From Puia dinghuensis (lineage in GTDB: Bacteria > Bacteroidota > Bacteroidia > Chitinophagales > Chitinophagaceae): 64,000 nt of DNA. The DNA lies in the NCBI RefSeq assembly GCF_014642875.1, contig NZ_BMJC01000002.1, positions 248,001 through 312,000 of the forward strand, given 5' to 3'. Below the pieces are notes generated by a model. The model was not told the origin of the DNA and searched no databases. It was given only the letters and a program-made list of their open reading frames with translations. Position numbers and translations under genes: made by a program. Below, piece by piece: positions 5,905-15,700 of the stretch. Position 1 is the first letter of the stretch. Each line of letters opens with the position of its first letter.

Positions 5905-8418
5905 ATGAACCGGAAGCTTAACGCATTCTTCTTCCTGCTATTTTGCATATTTTGCTCTCAGTCCCTCCTGGCGGGGGAACCCACTTTATTCGGAAATTTA
6001 ACCGGAACCATTACAAGCAAAACGGACGGCAAACCCATCGCCGGCGCCACCATTATGGTGCCTGATCTGAAAACAGGTACCGTTTCCGACGCAAATGGAA
6101 AATTCACCATCAACCTCAGCACCAGGGGCATTCACCTCGTGGAAGTCAGCTACGTCGGCTATGGTACATTCTATCAGAACGTGGATTTTGGCAAGACTTC
6201 CCAATTGGATGTACAGCTGTCTCTATCTACCCTGGAGACGGAAGAAATAATAGTCACCGGCGTCAGCAGGGCCACCGAAATAAAAAGGGCCCCGATTCCC
6301 ATCGTTGCCGTAGGCAAGGAATATTTGCAACAGCATTCGGCCGCGACGAATATTATAGATGCGGTAGCCAACCTGCCAGGTGTGAGCGCGGTGACCACCG
6401 GTCCCAATATTTCCAAACCCTTCATCCATGGATTGGGTTACAACCGGGTTGTTACGGCCGAAGACGGCATCCGGCAGGAAGGTCAGCAATGGGGTGACGA
6501 ACACGGTATCGAGGTGGACCAGAATTCCATCGATCGCATCGAGATCATCAAAGGCCCCGCGAGCCTCAGCTTTGGCTCGGACGCCATCGGGGGCGTGGTC
6601 AACCTGCTCACGCCTCAGCCAGTACCCAATGGCAAGATACTCGGCTACGTAAGCAGCGCCTACGGGACGAACAACGGGCTTACAAACTCTTCGCTGCGGC
6701 TACAGGGCAACCAAAACGGCCTGGTATGGGGTGTTCAAGGTTCGGAAAAGCTGGCCAGGAACTACCGCAATCCGCATGACGGTTGGGACTATCATACTAA
6801 TTTCCGTGAAACGGACGCCCGGGCCATGATCGGGTTGAATAAGAGCTGGGGCTATTCCTATCTGAATGCCTCGCTGTTCGACGATCTGCAGAGTATTCCC
6901 GACGGCAGCCGCGACTCGGCAACGCGGGCATTCACCAAGCAGATAACGGATTCGGATACCTATCGGCCCATCGTTCCGTATAACGAACTCAACAGCTATA
7001 CGATCCCTCCCATCCACCAGCATGTCCAGTTGTACCGTATATACGACGTCAGCAATTTCGCCCTGGGTAATGGTAACCTCATCGTCAACCTGGGCTGGCA
7101 GTACAGCCACCGCCGGGAATTTACCCATCCGACAGCCCCGGATGTCCCCGGCCTCAACCTGCAACTAAATACCTACACCTACGACATCAAGTACAATTTC
7201 ACCCTGGGTGACGGGTATGAGACCAGCGTTGGCGTCAACGGCATGTACCAGAATAATACCCTCGGGTACAGCACTGCTTTCCCCATCCCGGCTTATCATC
7301 AATTCGACATTGGTCCCTTCCTTACAGAGAAGAAGAGCTTTGGGAAACTCGACCTCATGGGTGGCATCCGGTTCGACTCCCGCTCTTTCACCGGGAAGGC
7401 CGCTTACATCGACACGAGTGTAGCTTATTACCCGACGCTGTACACAGGGGCCAACCCAACCACCGCACCTAACGTTGCACCGCAGTTTCCCGCGTTGAGC
7501 AAAACCTTTTCGGGGGTCACCGGCAGCGTAGGTGGAACCTATAATTTCTCGGACCACTTCCTGGTCAAAGCCAATATTGCCCGGGGCTACCGCGCGCCCA
7601 GCATTGCCGAGTTGTCAGCCAACGGACCCGACCCGGGTTCGCAGCTCTACCACGTAGGCAACAGCAATTTCCAACCCGAATTCAGTCTGCAATATGACTT
7701 CGGTGCGACACTCACCTTACCCTTCCTGACGGCCAGCGCCAGCTTCTTCGACAATAATATCTCGAATTATATTTTCCAGGAGCAGATCCTGGATGCCAGC
7801 GGCAATCCGTTGCGGGTGAATCCGGACGGGACGCCCAACCCGAACGGCCTCTACGCAGAATTCGGCTATGTACAAACAAAGGCCCGCATCGACGGCGGAG
7901 AGTTCTACCTGGATATTCATCCCGTCTCCTGGTTGCATTTCGAAAACTCCATGACCCTCACTTACGGTACCAACCTCTCCAATAACGGTCATGCAGCGGA
8001 TAGCATTAAATACCTGCCGTTTATCCCGCCGCTGCACACGCACTCGGAATTGCGCGCAGTGGATCATAAGGGCTTCGGCATTTTCAAGAACGGTTATGCT
8101 TATGTGGGATTCGACCATTACAATGCCCAGGACCGTTTCTTTGCAGCCTTTGGCACGGAAACGTATACAGACGGGTATAACCTGGTGAGCGCCGGCCTGG
8201 GAGTCGATCTGGTGAATGCCGCCGGCAAAAAGATCGCGCAAATATTCATCGAAGGTACCAACCTGGGCAATGTCAGTTATCAGTCGAACATGAGCCGCCT
8301 GAAGTATTTCGACAGCCCGAATGTTCCACCCAATATTACGCCCGGCATGTTTAACATGGGCCAGAATTTCACTTTCAAGGTAATTGTTCCGTTCGATCTT
8401 TCGCCCAAAGCAAAATAG
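5905..8418 (+). CDS. TonB-dependent receptor, copper/zinc-receptor type
   Basis: The 837-residue protein has a signal peptide (residues 1-24), a carboxypeptidase-D regulatory-like domain (about 30-110, GTITSKTDGKPIAGATI), a plug (about 120-235, with IIVTGVSRATEIKRAPIPI and IDRIEIIKGPASLSFG) and a 22-strand barrel to a C-terminal VIVPFDL segment. The plug segment RVVTAEDGIRQEGQQWGDEH is typical of receptors in the ZnuD/OprC-like group that import copper or zinc rather than of SusC proteins. It is preceded by HMA and Cys/His small-protein genes, supporting metal uptake. The ligand itself is not proven by sequence. Confidence 0.9.
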   Translation: MNRKLNAFFFLLFCIFCSQSLLAGEPTLFGNLTGTITSKTDGKPIAGATIMVPDLKTGTVSDANGKFTINLSTRGIHLVEVSYVGYGTFYQNVDFGKTSQLDVQLSLSTLETEEIIVTGVSRATEIKRAPIPIVAVGKEYLQQHSAATNIIDAVANLPGVSAVTTGPNISKPFIHGLGYNRVVTAEDGIRQEGQQWGDEHGIEVDQNSIDRIEIIKGPASLSFGSDAIGGVVNLLTPQPVPNGKILGYVSSAYGTNNGLTNSSLRLQGNQNGLVWGVQGSEKLARNYRNPHDGWDYHTNFRETDARAMIGLNKSWGYSYLNASLFDDLQSIPDGSRDSATRAFTKQITDSDTYRPIVPYNELNSYTIPPIHQHVQLYRIYDVSNFALGNGNLIVNLGWQYSHRREFTHPTAPDVPGLNLQLNTYTYDIKYNFTLGDGYETSVGVNGMYQNNTLGYSTAFPIPAYHQFDIGPFLTEKKSFGKLDLMGGIRFDSRSFTGKAAYIDTSVAYYPTLYTGANPTTAPNVAPQFPALSKTFSGVTGSVGGTYNFSDHFLVKANIARGYRAPSIAELSANGPDPGSQLYHVGNSNFQPEFSLQYDFGATLTLPFLTASASFFDNNISNYIFQEQILDASGNPLRVNPDGTPNPNGLYAEFGYVQTKARIDGGEFYLDIHPVSWLHFENSMTLTYGTNLSNNGHAADSIKYLPFIPPLHTHSELRAVDHKGFGIFKNGYAYVGFDHYNAQDRFFAAFGTETYTDGYNLVSAGLGVDLVNAAGKKIAQIFIEGTNLGNVSYQSNMSRLKYFDSPNVPPNITPGMFNMGQNFTFKVIVPFDLSPKAK

Positions 8419-8424
8419 CATCCT

Positions 8425-8452
8425 GATCCTCCCGGCCGTGGCCGGGAGGATC
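8425..8452. terminator. Hairpin between convergent receptor and T9SS genes
   Basis: The perfect 12-bp stem GATCCTCCCGGC (8425-8436) pairs with 8441-8452 around a 4-nt loop. It follows the receptor stop, and its last base is part of the TAG stop of the convergent gene. There is no strong U-run, so it may be a bidirectional stabilising or weak terminator hairpin. Confidence 0.6.
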
Positions 8453-10311
8453 TAATGTAAGATCAACTTCCCCGCCTGTATCCCCTCTTTCGTCTCCACC
8501 CGGATAAGATAGATCCCGGCTGTGAGCACCGGGCTGGCCGCAACAGCTATCCTCCCCGCCGTCGCAACCGACTGGCCGCGATAGACCGTTGCACCCGACA
8601 GGTCTTCTATCGAATAAGATACCGTTTCCGTCACCCCTTTGGTCAGCATTATCGTAAAGGCCCCGTGCGCAGGGTTGGGGAATACATGGAATCCGCCGGC
8701 ATCACCCGTACGATCGACAACCGCAATCTCCGTATACCGCACTTCACCGGACAGGTCCGTTTCCTTCACACGGTAGTAGTTCATCCCCGCCAGCGGAGCA
8801 ACATCCGTATAAACATAACTCTCGGTTGCACCGGCATCGAAAACGCCGGGAAGCACGCCGATATCGCTAAAGCTTGCCCCATCCGCCGACCGCTGTACCG
8901 TAAAGGTCACCGCCTGTAAGGTCTTGCTCGTGCTGAAGTCTATGACATCTTCCTGTCCGCTCTTCTCCGCCGTAAAAGAAAGGAAGTCCACCGGCAGCAC
9001 TATGGGCACACTGGTCATGATGCCCGAACCGGGGGTCCCGCTACCACTCGAGGCGCTTGTCGTCCCGGCACTGTTGTTGGTGCCTCCTGTACCGGAGTTG
9101 GTCGTCACCGTGATATTCGTAGTAGGAAGGGACACGCCAAAGATCACCGCCCCCTGGCCGCCGCCACCCCCACCGCCATGCGAATTGGGGTCCGTCACAT
9201 TCCCGCCATTGCCTCCATCGGCCGCGATCGTCAGCGGACACGAAGACCTGGCCGCAAAAGTAGTGATCGCCAGCACCACCGTGCCACCCGCACCCGCCCC
9301 ACCCGAACCGTCATTGCCACTATTGCCCGCCGCGGCGCCCTCTGCACTGATGCTCACACTGCCAGGACTACAGTTGTTCTGTGTCTTTAAAGTACCAGCC
9401 TTGATAAAAACGATACCGCCCCCGGCGCTGCCCGAAGAGCCGACACTATTGTTCTGCTGGCCACCACCTCCACCGCCGCCCATAAAGACCCGACCGCCGG
9501 AGATATAACCCGAAAGGGACAGGCCCCCAAATCCACCGGATGCCGTCGCCGCCGTACAGGTCCATCCCTGGCCACCTTGCCCGCCGGCCGTATAATTACC
9601 GCCTCCACCACCACCCGCATTGTCATCACTGCCACCACCACCGCCACTCACCAGCGGCTCACGTCCCGTATTCGTAAGGGTATTGATCGTCGGCGTACCA
9701 TAGACGCCTTCACCCTTATATGCATAATTCGAACTGGTGGAATTATATACTGTCGGCTCACAGGTAACTTCATAGTTCGCGGAAACACTTCCTCCACGGA
9801 ATCCGAGCCCATCCGCGTAGATATTATTGTTCAGGGTCAGGGTACCACTCACCTGCAAGGCGACGACGCCGCCTATATACCCATCCCAGGCCAACGCCGG
9901 GATGGCGGTGTTAACGGTATAACTCGCGCCCAGGTTATTGTAGCTCACCACCTGCAGACTCCCCTTGGAACCGGCATTAAAAGAAGAACTTGGCCTGGCC
10001 GTCAACGTCATCGTAGAGCCCGAGATCGAACTGATCATATACACAAAATACTCGCCCGCATAAGAGATAGAGCCGATCTTCCCAAAGTTCGTATTATTCA
10101 ACGTGTCGGCTCCTATCACCGTATCCTGCATCTGGATGAGGATCACTTGTTCGCCCGCGGCAAACGTATGGTAGGTTTGATTGATATGGGTGCTGGAAAG
10201 GGTGAGATTGTATCCCGAAATGCCCGTCACTTTCGCATAGGCATTTATCTGCCCATGGGCGATCGAACATACTCCTGCGCTTAGCAACAGGAGCAAAAGG
10301 TTTTTCATCAT
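8452..10311 (-). CDS. Secreted glycine-rich protein with T9SS type A sorting domain
   Basis: The start at 10311 gives MMKNLLLLLLSAGVCSIAHG, a clean signal peptide. In-frame upstream starts (10350, 10404) would add a basic leader. The protein has an N-terminal beta domain (about residues 20-180), a central region packed with Gly clusters (about 190-420, repeated GGGGG and GGxGG interrupted by Asn/Ser), a cohesin- or Ig-like stretch (VDFLSFTAEKSGQEDVIDFSTS) and a C-terminal sorting domain (FHVFPNPAHGAFTI to GKLILH). It is therefore predicted to be exported by the type IX system and attached or released at the surface. The Gly-rich core resembles repetitive adhesins; no enzymatic motif is seen. 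Confidence 0.85.
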   Translation of the reverse strand: MMKNLLLLLLSAGVCSIAHGQINAYAKVTGISGYNLTLSSTHINQTYHTFAAGEQVILIQMQDTVIGADTLNNTNFGKIGSISYAGEYFVYMISSISGSTMTLTARPSSSFNAGSKGSLQVVSYNNLGASYTVNTAIPALAWDGYIGGVVALQVSGTLTLNNNIYADGLGFRGGSVSANYEVTCEPTVYNSTSSNYAYKGEGVYGTPTINTLTNTGREPLVSGGGGGSDDNAGGGGGGNYTAGGQGGQGWTCTAATASGGFGGLSLSGYISGGRVFMGGGGGGGQQNNSVGSSGSAGGGIVFIKAGTLKTQNNCSPGSVSISAEGAAAGNSGNDGSGGAGAGGTVVLAITTFAARSSCPLTIAADGGNGGNVTDPNSHGGGGGGGQGAVIFGVSLPTTNITVTTNSGTGGTNNSAGTTSASSGSGTPGSGIMTSVPIVLPVDFLSFTAEKSGQEDVIDFSTSKTLQAVTFTVQRSADGASFSDIGVLPGVFDAGATESYVYTDVAPLAGMNYYRVKETDLSGEVRYTEIAVVDRTGDAGGFHVFPNPAHGAFTIMLTKGVTETVSYSIEDLSGATVYRGQSVATAGRIAVAASPVLTAGIYLIRVETKEGIQAGKLILH

Positions 10312-10549
10312 CCGCGCACACGCGTAGCGGAAAGGTCTAAAGGGACGCATTGGTTGTTCAGGGTTGGTTTTCAAGTCAAATAGGGTAAGGTTTATTTGCG
10401 ACAACCCTATAAACGCAACTCAATCCGCTTTGCGTATCCGGGAGATAAAAATTAAACCCCGGGGTCCCTGATAATAAACCCGTAGCATATATAAATAAAC
10501 CCACTAGCCGATATAATCAGCGCATATACACAATAGTCATATCATCACA

Positions 10550-10768
10550 TTATCTTTTTTTACTCTCTTTCTTCACCGCTCCTTCTTTACCCGGCTCTTC
10601 CTTGGGCACATCAGCTCCCTCCTTCAGCCTTCCGGCCTCGGCCAACGCCTGGTGAAGTATCCACTCTATCTGACCATTGACACTTCTAAACTCGTCCGCC
10701 GCCCACTTCTCGATGGCCTTCATCATCGCAACGTTCATCCGCAAGGGAAAAGCTTTTTTTTCCGCCAT
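10550..10768 (-). CDS. Arc-like ribbon-helix-helix small protein
   Basis: A 72-residue protein. The N-terminal half (FPLRMNVAMMKAIEKWAADEFRSVNGQIEWIL, described here as residues 6-37) fits the beta-strand plus two-helix pattern of Arc/MetJ DNA-binding proteins, with a RMNV strand and an SVNGQIEWIL helix. The C-terminal third is a charged Lys/Glu tail. It starts 3 bp after the SPFH gene stop and must be cotranscribed with it. This SPFH/Arc pairing is recurrent in Bacteroidota. It may regulate its own operon through the palindrome at 11657-11679; that link is inference. Confidence 0.8.
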   Translation of the reverse strand: MAEKKAFPLRMNVAMMKAIEKWAADEFRSVNGQIEWILHQALAEAGRLKEGADVPKEEPGKEGAVKKESKKR

Positions 10769-10771
10769 TCA

Positions 10772-11638
10772 TCAATGATTTAAGGTCCCGGTATTCAACA
10801 CCGGCTGCGATTCCCTGTCACCGCAAAGCACGACCATCAAGTTGCTCACCATCGCCGCCTTCTTTTCTTCATCCAACTCGATGATCTGCTTCGACGACAG
10901 CAAATGCAACGCGGCCTCCACCATCCCCACCGCACCCTCCACGATCTTGTGCCGCGCCGCAACAACGGCCGACGCCTGCTGCCGCTTCAACATGACACCC
11001 GCTATCTCCGGGGCATACGATAAATGGGTGATCCGCGCCTCCACTACTTCTATCCCCGCAATCACCAGCCGCTCGGCCGTCTCCCGTTCGAGCGTGGCAT
11101 TCACTTCGTCAAAATTCGTACTCAGCGTCACCTCCGCACGTTCATCCTCATAATGATCATAAGAATAGGAGGCGGCTAATTTCCGCACCGCCGAATCCGT
11201 CTGGACTTTTATAAAATTCTCATACTGATCCACCTCGAAAGAAGCCTTGTACGTGTCCTTCACCCGCCACACCAGGATCACGCTGATCAACACCGGGTTC
11301 CCCATCCTATCATTCACCTTCAACTGCTCACTCTCGAAGTTCCGCGCCCGCACCGACACCGTCAGCCGCTGATAAAAAGGATTCACCCAAAACAACCCGC
11401 TCTCCTGGACTGTCCCCTTGTAATCGCCGAACAACACCAACACCTTGGCCGTATTTGGCTGAACAGCCACCAATCCCCTGGCTAAAAGAAGAAACAACAC
11501 CCATAACACTATCGCCAACGGAATAGCGGTCTGCGTGGCAAACATTAAAAAGGCCAAAAACACTACCACCGCCATCAGCAAAAGAATGGAATACCCATTG
11601 ATAGGCTTGCGGATCTTCTCCGCAGTAAAAGCGCTCAT
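10772..11638 (-). CDS. SPFH/band-7 domain membrane protein
   Basis: The 288-residue protein has two hydrophobic segments (about residues 16-34 and 37-57) followed by a band-7/SPFH domain (about 58-250): GLVAVQPNTAKVLVLFGDYKGTVQESGLFWVNPF, then VSVRARNFESE, and AERLVIAGIEVVEARITHLSYAPEI. These proteins form oligomeric membrane scaffolds related to stomatin and flotillin; the cellular role of this subgroup is not established. It is the first gene of a two-gene operon with the Arc-like protein. A near-perfect inverted repeat lies just upstream of the ATG. Confidence 0.9.
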   Translation of the reverse strand: MSAFTAEKIRKPINGYSILLLMAVVVFLAFLMFATQTAIPLAIVLWVLFLLLARGLVAVQPNTAKVLVLFGDYKGTVQESGLFWVNPFYQRLTVSVRARNFESEQLKVNDRMGNPVLISVILVWRVKDTYKASFEVDQYENFIKVQTDSAVRKLAASYSYDHYEDERAEVTLSTNFDEVNATLERETAERLVIAGIEVVEARITHLSYAPEIAGVMLKRQQASAVVAARHKIVEGAVGMVEAALHLLSSKQIIELDEEKKAAMVSNLMVVLCGDRESQPVLNTGTLNH

Positions 11639-11656
11639 ATAAACGGTTTTTAGGTG

Positions 11657-11679
11657 TATGATATCAAAACGATATCATA
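11657..11679. promoter_or_regulatory. Palindromic operator TATGATATC-N5-GATATCATA
   Basis: A perfect 9-bp inverted repeat with a 5-nt AAAAC spacer, followed directly by a third half-like TGATAC (11681-11686). It lies 19 bp upstream of the SPFH start and 69-90 bp upstream of the divergent oxidoreductase. It is probably a dimeric repressor site; the Arc-like protein or an unlinked GntR/PadR-type regulator are candidates. Confidence 0.65.
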
Positions 11680-11747
11680 ATGATACAAATCTACACCCAG
11701 ACAGGGGAAAATCCAAACCATTCATCCTAATTCTTGTTATGAGAAAC

Positions 11748-12794
11748 ATGTCCAAGCAATTCCGCCTCAGCGTCCTCGACCAGACCCCCATCCGCAAGGA
11801 TGGCGACGCTTCATCTGCCCTCACAGAATCCATCCGCCTCGCCCGGCTGGCCGATCGCCTGGGCTACACCCGCTACTGGCTGTCCGAACACCATAATACC
11901 ACCACCCTCGCCGGCGCATCGCCCGAGATCCTCATCGCCCGCCTCGCCGCGGAGACCCACCATATCCGCCTGGGCTCCGGGGGCATCATGCTCCCCAACC
12001 ACAGCACCCTGAAAGTAGCCGAGAACTTCCGCCTCCTCGAAGCCCTCTACCCCGGCCGCATCGACCTGGGCCTGGGCCGCGCCCCCGGCGGCGACCGGCT
12101 GACAGCCCATCTGCTCAACCCCACCAATACCTTCGACCCACAGGAGTATATAAAACAGCTCCACGACCTCGAAGCCTTCCTCACCGATACCCCCACCCCC
12201 GGTAACTTCGAAGGAAAGATCCGCGCCATCCCCAGCATCCACACCCGGCCACAACTTTGGATGCTCACCTCCAGCGGCGAAAGTGGCTTGCTCGCAGCCC
12301 ACTTCGGCATGGCGCTCTGCTATGCACAATTCATCAACCCCGTCGGCGGCCCCGAAGCCCTCCGCGCCTACCGCGACCGCTTCAAACCTTCCGCCACCCT
12401 CACCGAACCCCATACGGCCGTCGGCATCTTCGCCTTCTGCTCCGAAGACCCGCAAAAAGTACACGAAACCCAGGCCCTCATCGACTACCGGCTTCTTGGC
12501 TTCGAAAAAGGCAACTACGACGAGATCCCTACCGTCGCCGCCGCTCTCGCCTATGACTATACGCCGGCAGAATGGCAACGCGTCCTCCACAACCGCAGAC
12601 GGACAGCCGTCGGCACCCCGCAACAGTTGCGCGACATCTTCGAAGGCCTCGCCGCCGACTTCGACACGGATGAGTTCGTCATCTCCACCTTCACCGAAGA
12701 CCCGGCCGGCCGCCTCCGGTCGTACGAGTTGCTTGCGCGTGAATTTGAGTTGACGCCTGCCGCGATCCGGCCCGCGTCGGTTACCGCTTTATAA
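11748..12794 (+). CDS. Luciferase-like (LLM class) flavin-dependent oxidoreductase
   Basis: The start MSKQFRLSVLDQTPI at 11748 matches the family; ATG 11739 is an alternative and 11658 would read through the operator. The 348-residue TIM-barrel protein shows LSVLDQTPI, RYWLSEHHNTTTLAGASPEI, IRLGSGGIMLPNHSTLKVAE, and DLGLGRAPGGDR, all typical of bacterial luciferase-like monooxygenases of the MsnO8/YhbW type that use reduced flavin. The substrate is unknown. It is divergent from the SPFH operon, and its last 14 bases overlap the convergent T9SS giant gene. Confidence 0.92.
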   Translation: MSKQFRLSVLDQTPIRKDGDASSALTESIRLARLADRLGYTRYWLSEHHNTTTLAGASPEILIARLAAETHHIRLGSGGIMLPNHSTLKVAENFRLLEALYPGRIDLGLGRAPGGDRLTAHLLNPTNTFDPQEYIKQLHDLEAFLTDTPTPGNFEGKIRAIPSIHTRPQLWMLTSSGESGLLAAHFGMALCYAQFINPVGGPEALRAYRDRFKPSATLTEPHTAVGIFAFCSEDPQKVHETQALIDYRLLGFEKGNYDEIPTVAAALAYDYTPAEWQRVLHNRRRTAVGTPQQLRDIFEGLAADFDTDEFVISTFTEDPAGRLRSYELLAREFELTPAAIRPASVTAL

Positions 12795-15700
12795 AGGAAA
12801 AAGCACTCCGGCTTCCGGAGCTCCGGGTGATCGTTACAAAATACATCCCCGGATTCAACGTGGCTACATCAACGGCTATCCGCGACCGGCTGTTCACGCT
12901 GTTAAGAACGATCACCGGATTCCCGGTGGCGCTGGCGATCGATAGTGCATCGATGGGGTCGCCAGGGTCGGTGTCGACGATATAAAGCACAGTGGTAGCC
13001 GGATTGGGATAATACCGGACACCATTGACACCCGCATTCCCGTCGAAGCCGCAGGTAAGGGTATTACTGACAGCCAGGCAACCGGTCGTACCCGTCCCGA
13101 GACAACGGATCTTATCGCCAGGCGCGGAAAAAATATAGCTCAATGTCGGATTCACCGCCCCGCCGATATTCTGCCACGAATGAAGCCCCGTACTATCCTG
13201 CCATTGATAAGTGATTACACCAACCCCATTGGTCGTCGATGCGCTCATCTCCACCGGCACTCCGATGCCGGCCGCCGTATCGCCCGTTATCCTCATCACG
13301 GGCGCTTGCCTGTCCAGGGAGATCACCACCGGCTGACTGGTCACCGTGTCGGGACTGGCACAACTCTCACTGCTCACCAATCGAACAACAACGACTTCAC
13401 CGCCCGTAACCGTATTATCCGTATAAGTGGGCGCATCACCACCCACGACAGCGCTGTTCTTTGTCCATTGATAATGCGGGGCGCTGCCGCCGTCGCTGGC
13501 GATAGCCGAAAAATTGGCAACCGCCCCCGGACAAACAACGGTGTCGGCAACCGCAACGGCCACCTGGGGAACCACAATCGCCTTCACATGCATGATTATG
13601 GGATTGCTGCCCGCCATGTCGCCCGCCGTACATATCTGACTGCTGGTCACAACACATTCCACCCTGTCATTATCCCGCAACCCGGCGCTGCTAAAGCTGG
13701 TCGAATTCCCACCGGCCGCCGATCCATTGACCAGCCATTCATAGCCCGGCGAATTGCCGCCGCCCGTCTCCGTGGCGGTGAAGTTCACCGTAGCACCGGC
13801 GCAGACAGCCGTGTCATTTGCCACGATATGCACCATCGGTCGGGTAGTATCGTTCACCGTCATGGCGATCCAATTGCTCGAAACAGCGGTCGGATGACCA
13901 CATTGCGCCGAGCAATCCAGCACCAGTGACACCGACGAATAACTCGACAGGTCTGCCGTAGTAAAGGAAGGGCTGGTCCACACGGCATTACTCGTGCTTA
14001 CCCTCCACTGGTAGCCGGGCGACCCCGTCACATTCGTCGTAGACGACGTAAACGTCACCGGCGTGCCCGCACAGACGATCGTGTCGGAAGCCGCTATCTG
14101 CACCGTGAGCGTGGTCACATGCATCGTAATGGTCCGGCTGGTATCATAATGTATCCCGCCACAAACATCATAATAGCTCAACACCACCTGCACCCGGTCA
14201 TTATCCTTCAGCTCATCGTCGAATAGCTTATAGCCCTGCACAAAGGCGGGACCCGTAATGATAGCCCCATTCACCAGCCAGGTAAAATTATAGTTCCCCG
14301 TACTCCCATTCGCGGTGGTTGCCGTAAACCAGACGGGATTGCGATAACAGATGATACTGTCGGTTGCCGCAAGATTCACCCCGGGATCCACCGGGATGTT
14401 CACTTTCACTATATAAATGCTGCTGTAGAAGCTGTCGACGACACAACGGAACCGATACCCCATCCAGCCAGGTGCGGTCTTCTTAAAATTCAAGGTGGCG
14501 CTGGCCGAACCCGACAGGCTGTCGTTGTCCACCACATTCGTGAAGCCGCTTCCCTTGTCCTCCTGCCATTGGTAATGCGTCCCGGTAAGATCCGAGGTCA
14601 GCTGGGTGCCATAAGGATTGCCCACGCAAAGCGTCAGGGCTATCGGTATCCCGAAACCATTCTTGTATACGGAAACCGAACCGTCGTTGGTATTGGCGGC
14701 CGCAAGATCCGGCCGGCCGTCGCCATCGAAGTCAGCAGCAGTGGTGACATAAGGATTCCACCCCGGCAACTGCATCACCGGATCAAACCCTACGTTGCCC
14801 GGCCGCGAGATATTCCTATACGCAAGAAAATAGCTGGCGCTCCAATTCCCGGAAATAACATCGGGCAGACTGCTGCCGCTGTAGTTGGCCATGCTTGCCC
14901 CCTGCCCGATCACGTTCAATGGCACCACCACCGGCGGGGCAAATGCAACACTGCCGGGCGCCCCCACGTTCCGGAAAACACATAGGTTAAAGTCATTGGC
15001 AATGATCACATCGGGCCGGCCGTCCCGGTCGACGTCCGCAATAGCGACAAACCTTCCATCTGATGTAACCCCCGATACCGAGACGTCAATCTCCGGCGCA
15101 AAGGATATCGCACCCGGCACACTCGTATTCCTGAAAAAAGAGAAGCTCGACGTTGCACTCGTACCATTTAGGTAATTCAGCGTCACCAGGTCTTTTTTCC
15201 CGTCCCCGTCAAGATCGCCAACGGCAATCCCCGTACAATTGCCGCCCGCAGGAAAATTCTGGGTGGGCGCAAACGCCAGTGCGCCCGGAATACCGGTATT
15301 CCGCACCACCGACACCATCTTATAATTGAAGGTCGCCACCGCGATATCGTTCTTTCCATCATTATCGAGATCGGCAATAACAAGCGATTGCGATCCATCC
15401 ATCGTGGGCACACTCACTGGTGCCGAAAAAGAGATCTTTCCTTTTGTGCTTTGGTTGCGACAAACAGATATATAGTAGCTGTTGGAAACGAGGGCAACAT
15501 CCGGTTGCCCGTCCCCATCGATATCGCCGGCTTCGAAATAATCGGTAGAAAGCAAATTAGGAAAAGGCGCAACGTTGGTCTTCGCCCCAAAGCTGATCTT
15601 GCCCGGGCTGCTCGTGTTGGGATAAACCGCCAATGAGTCCGCAGGGTAGCCGGTGACCGTTGCCAGCAGATCGGGCCGCCCATCCCCGTCGATGTCCTGG

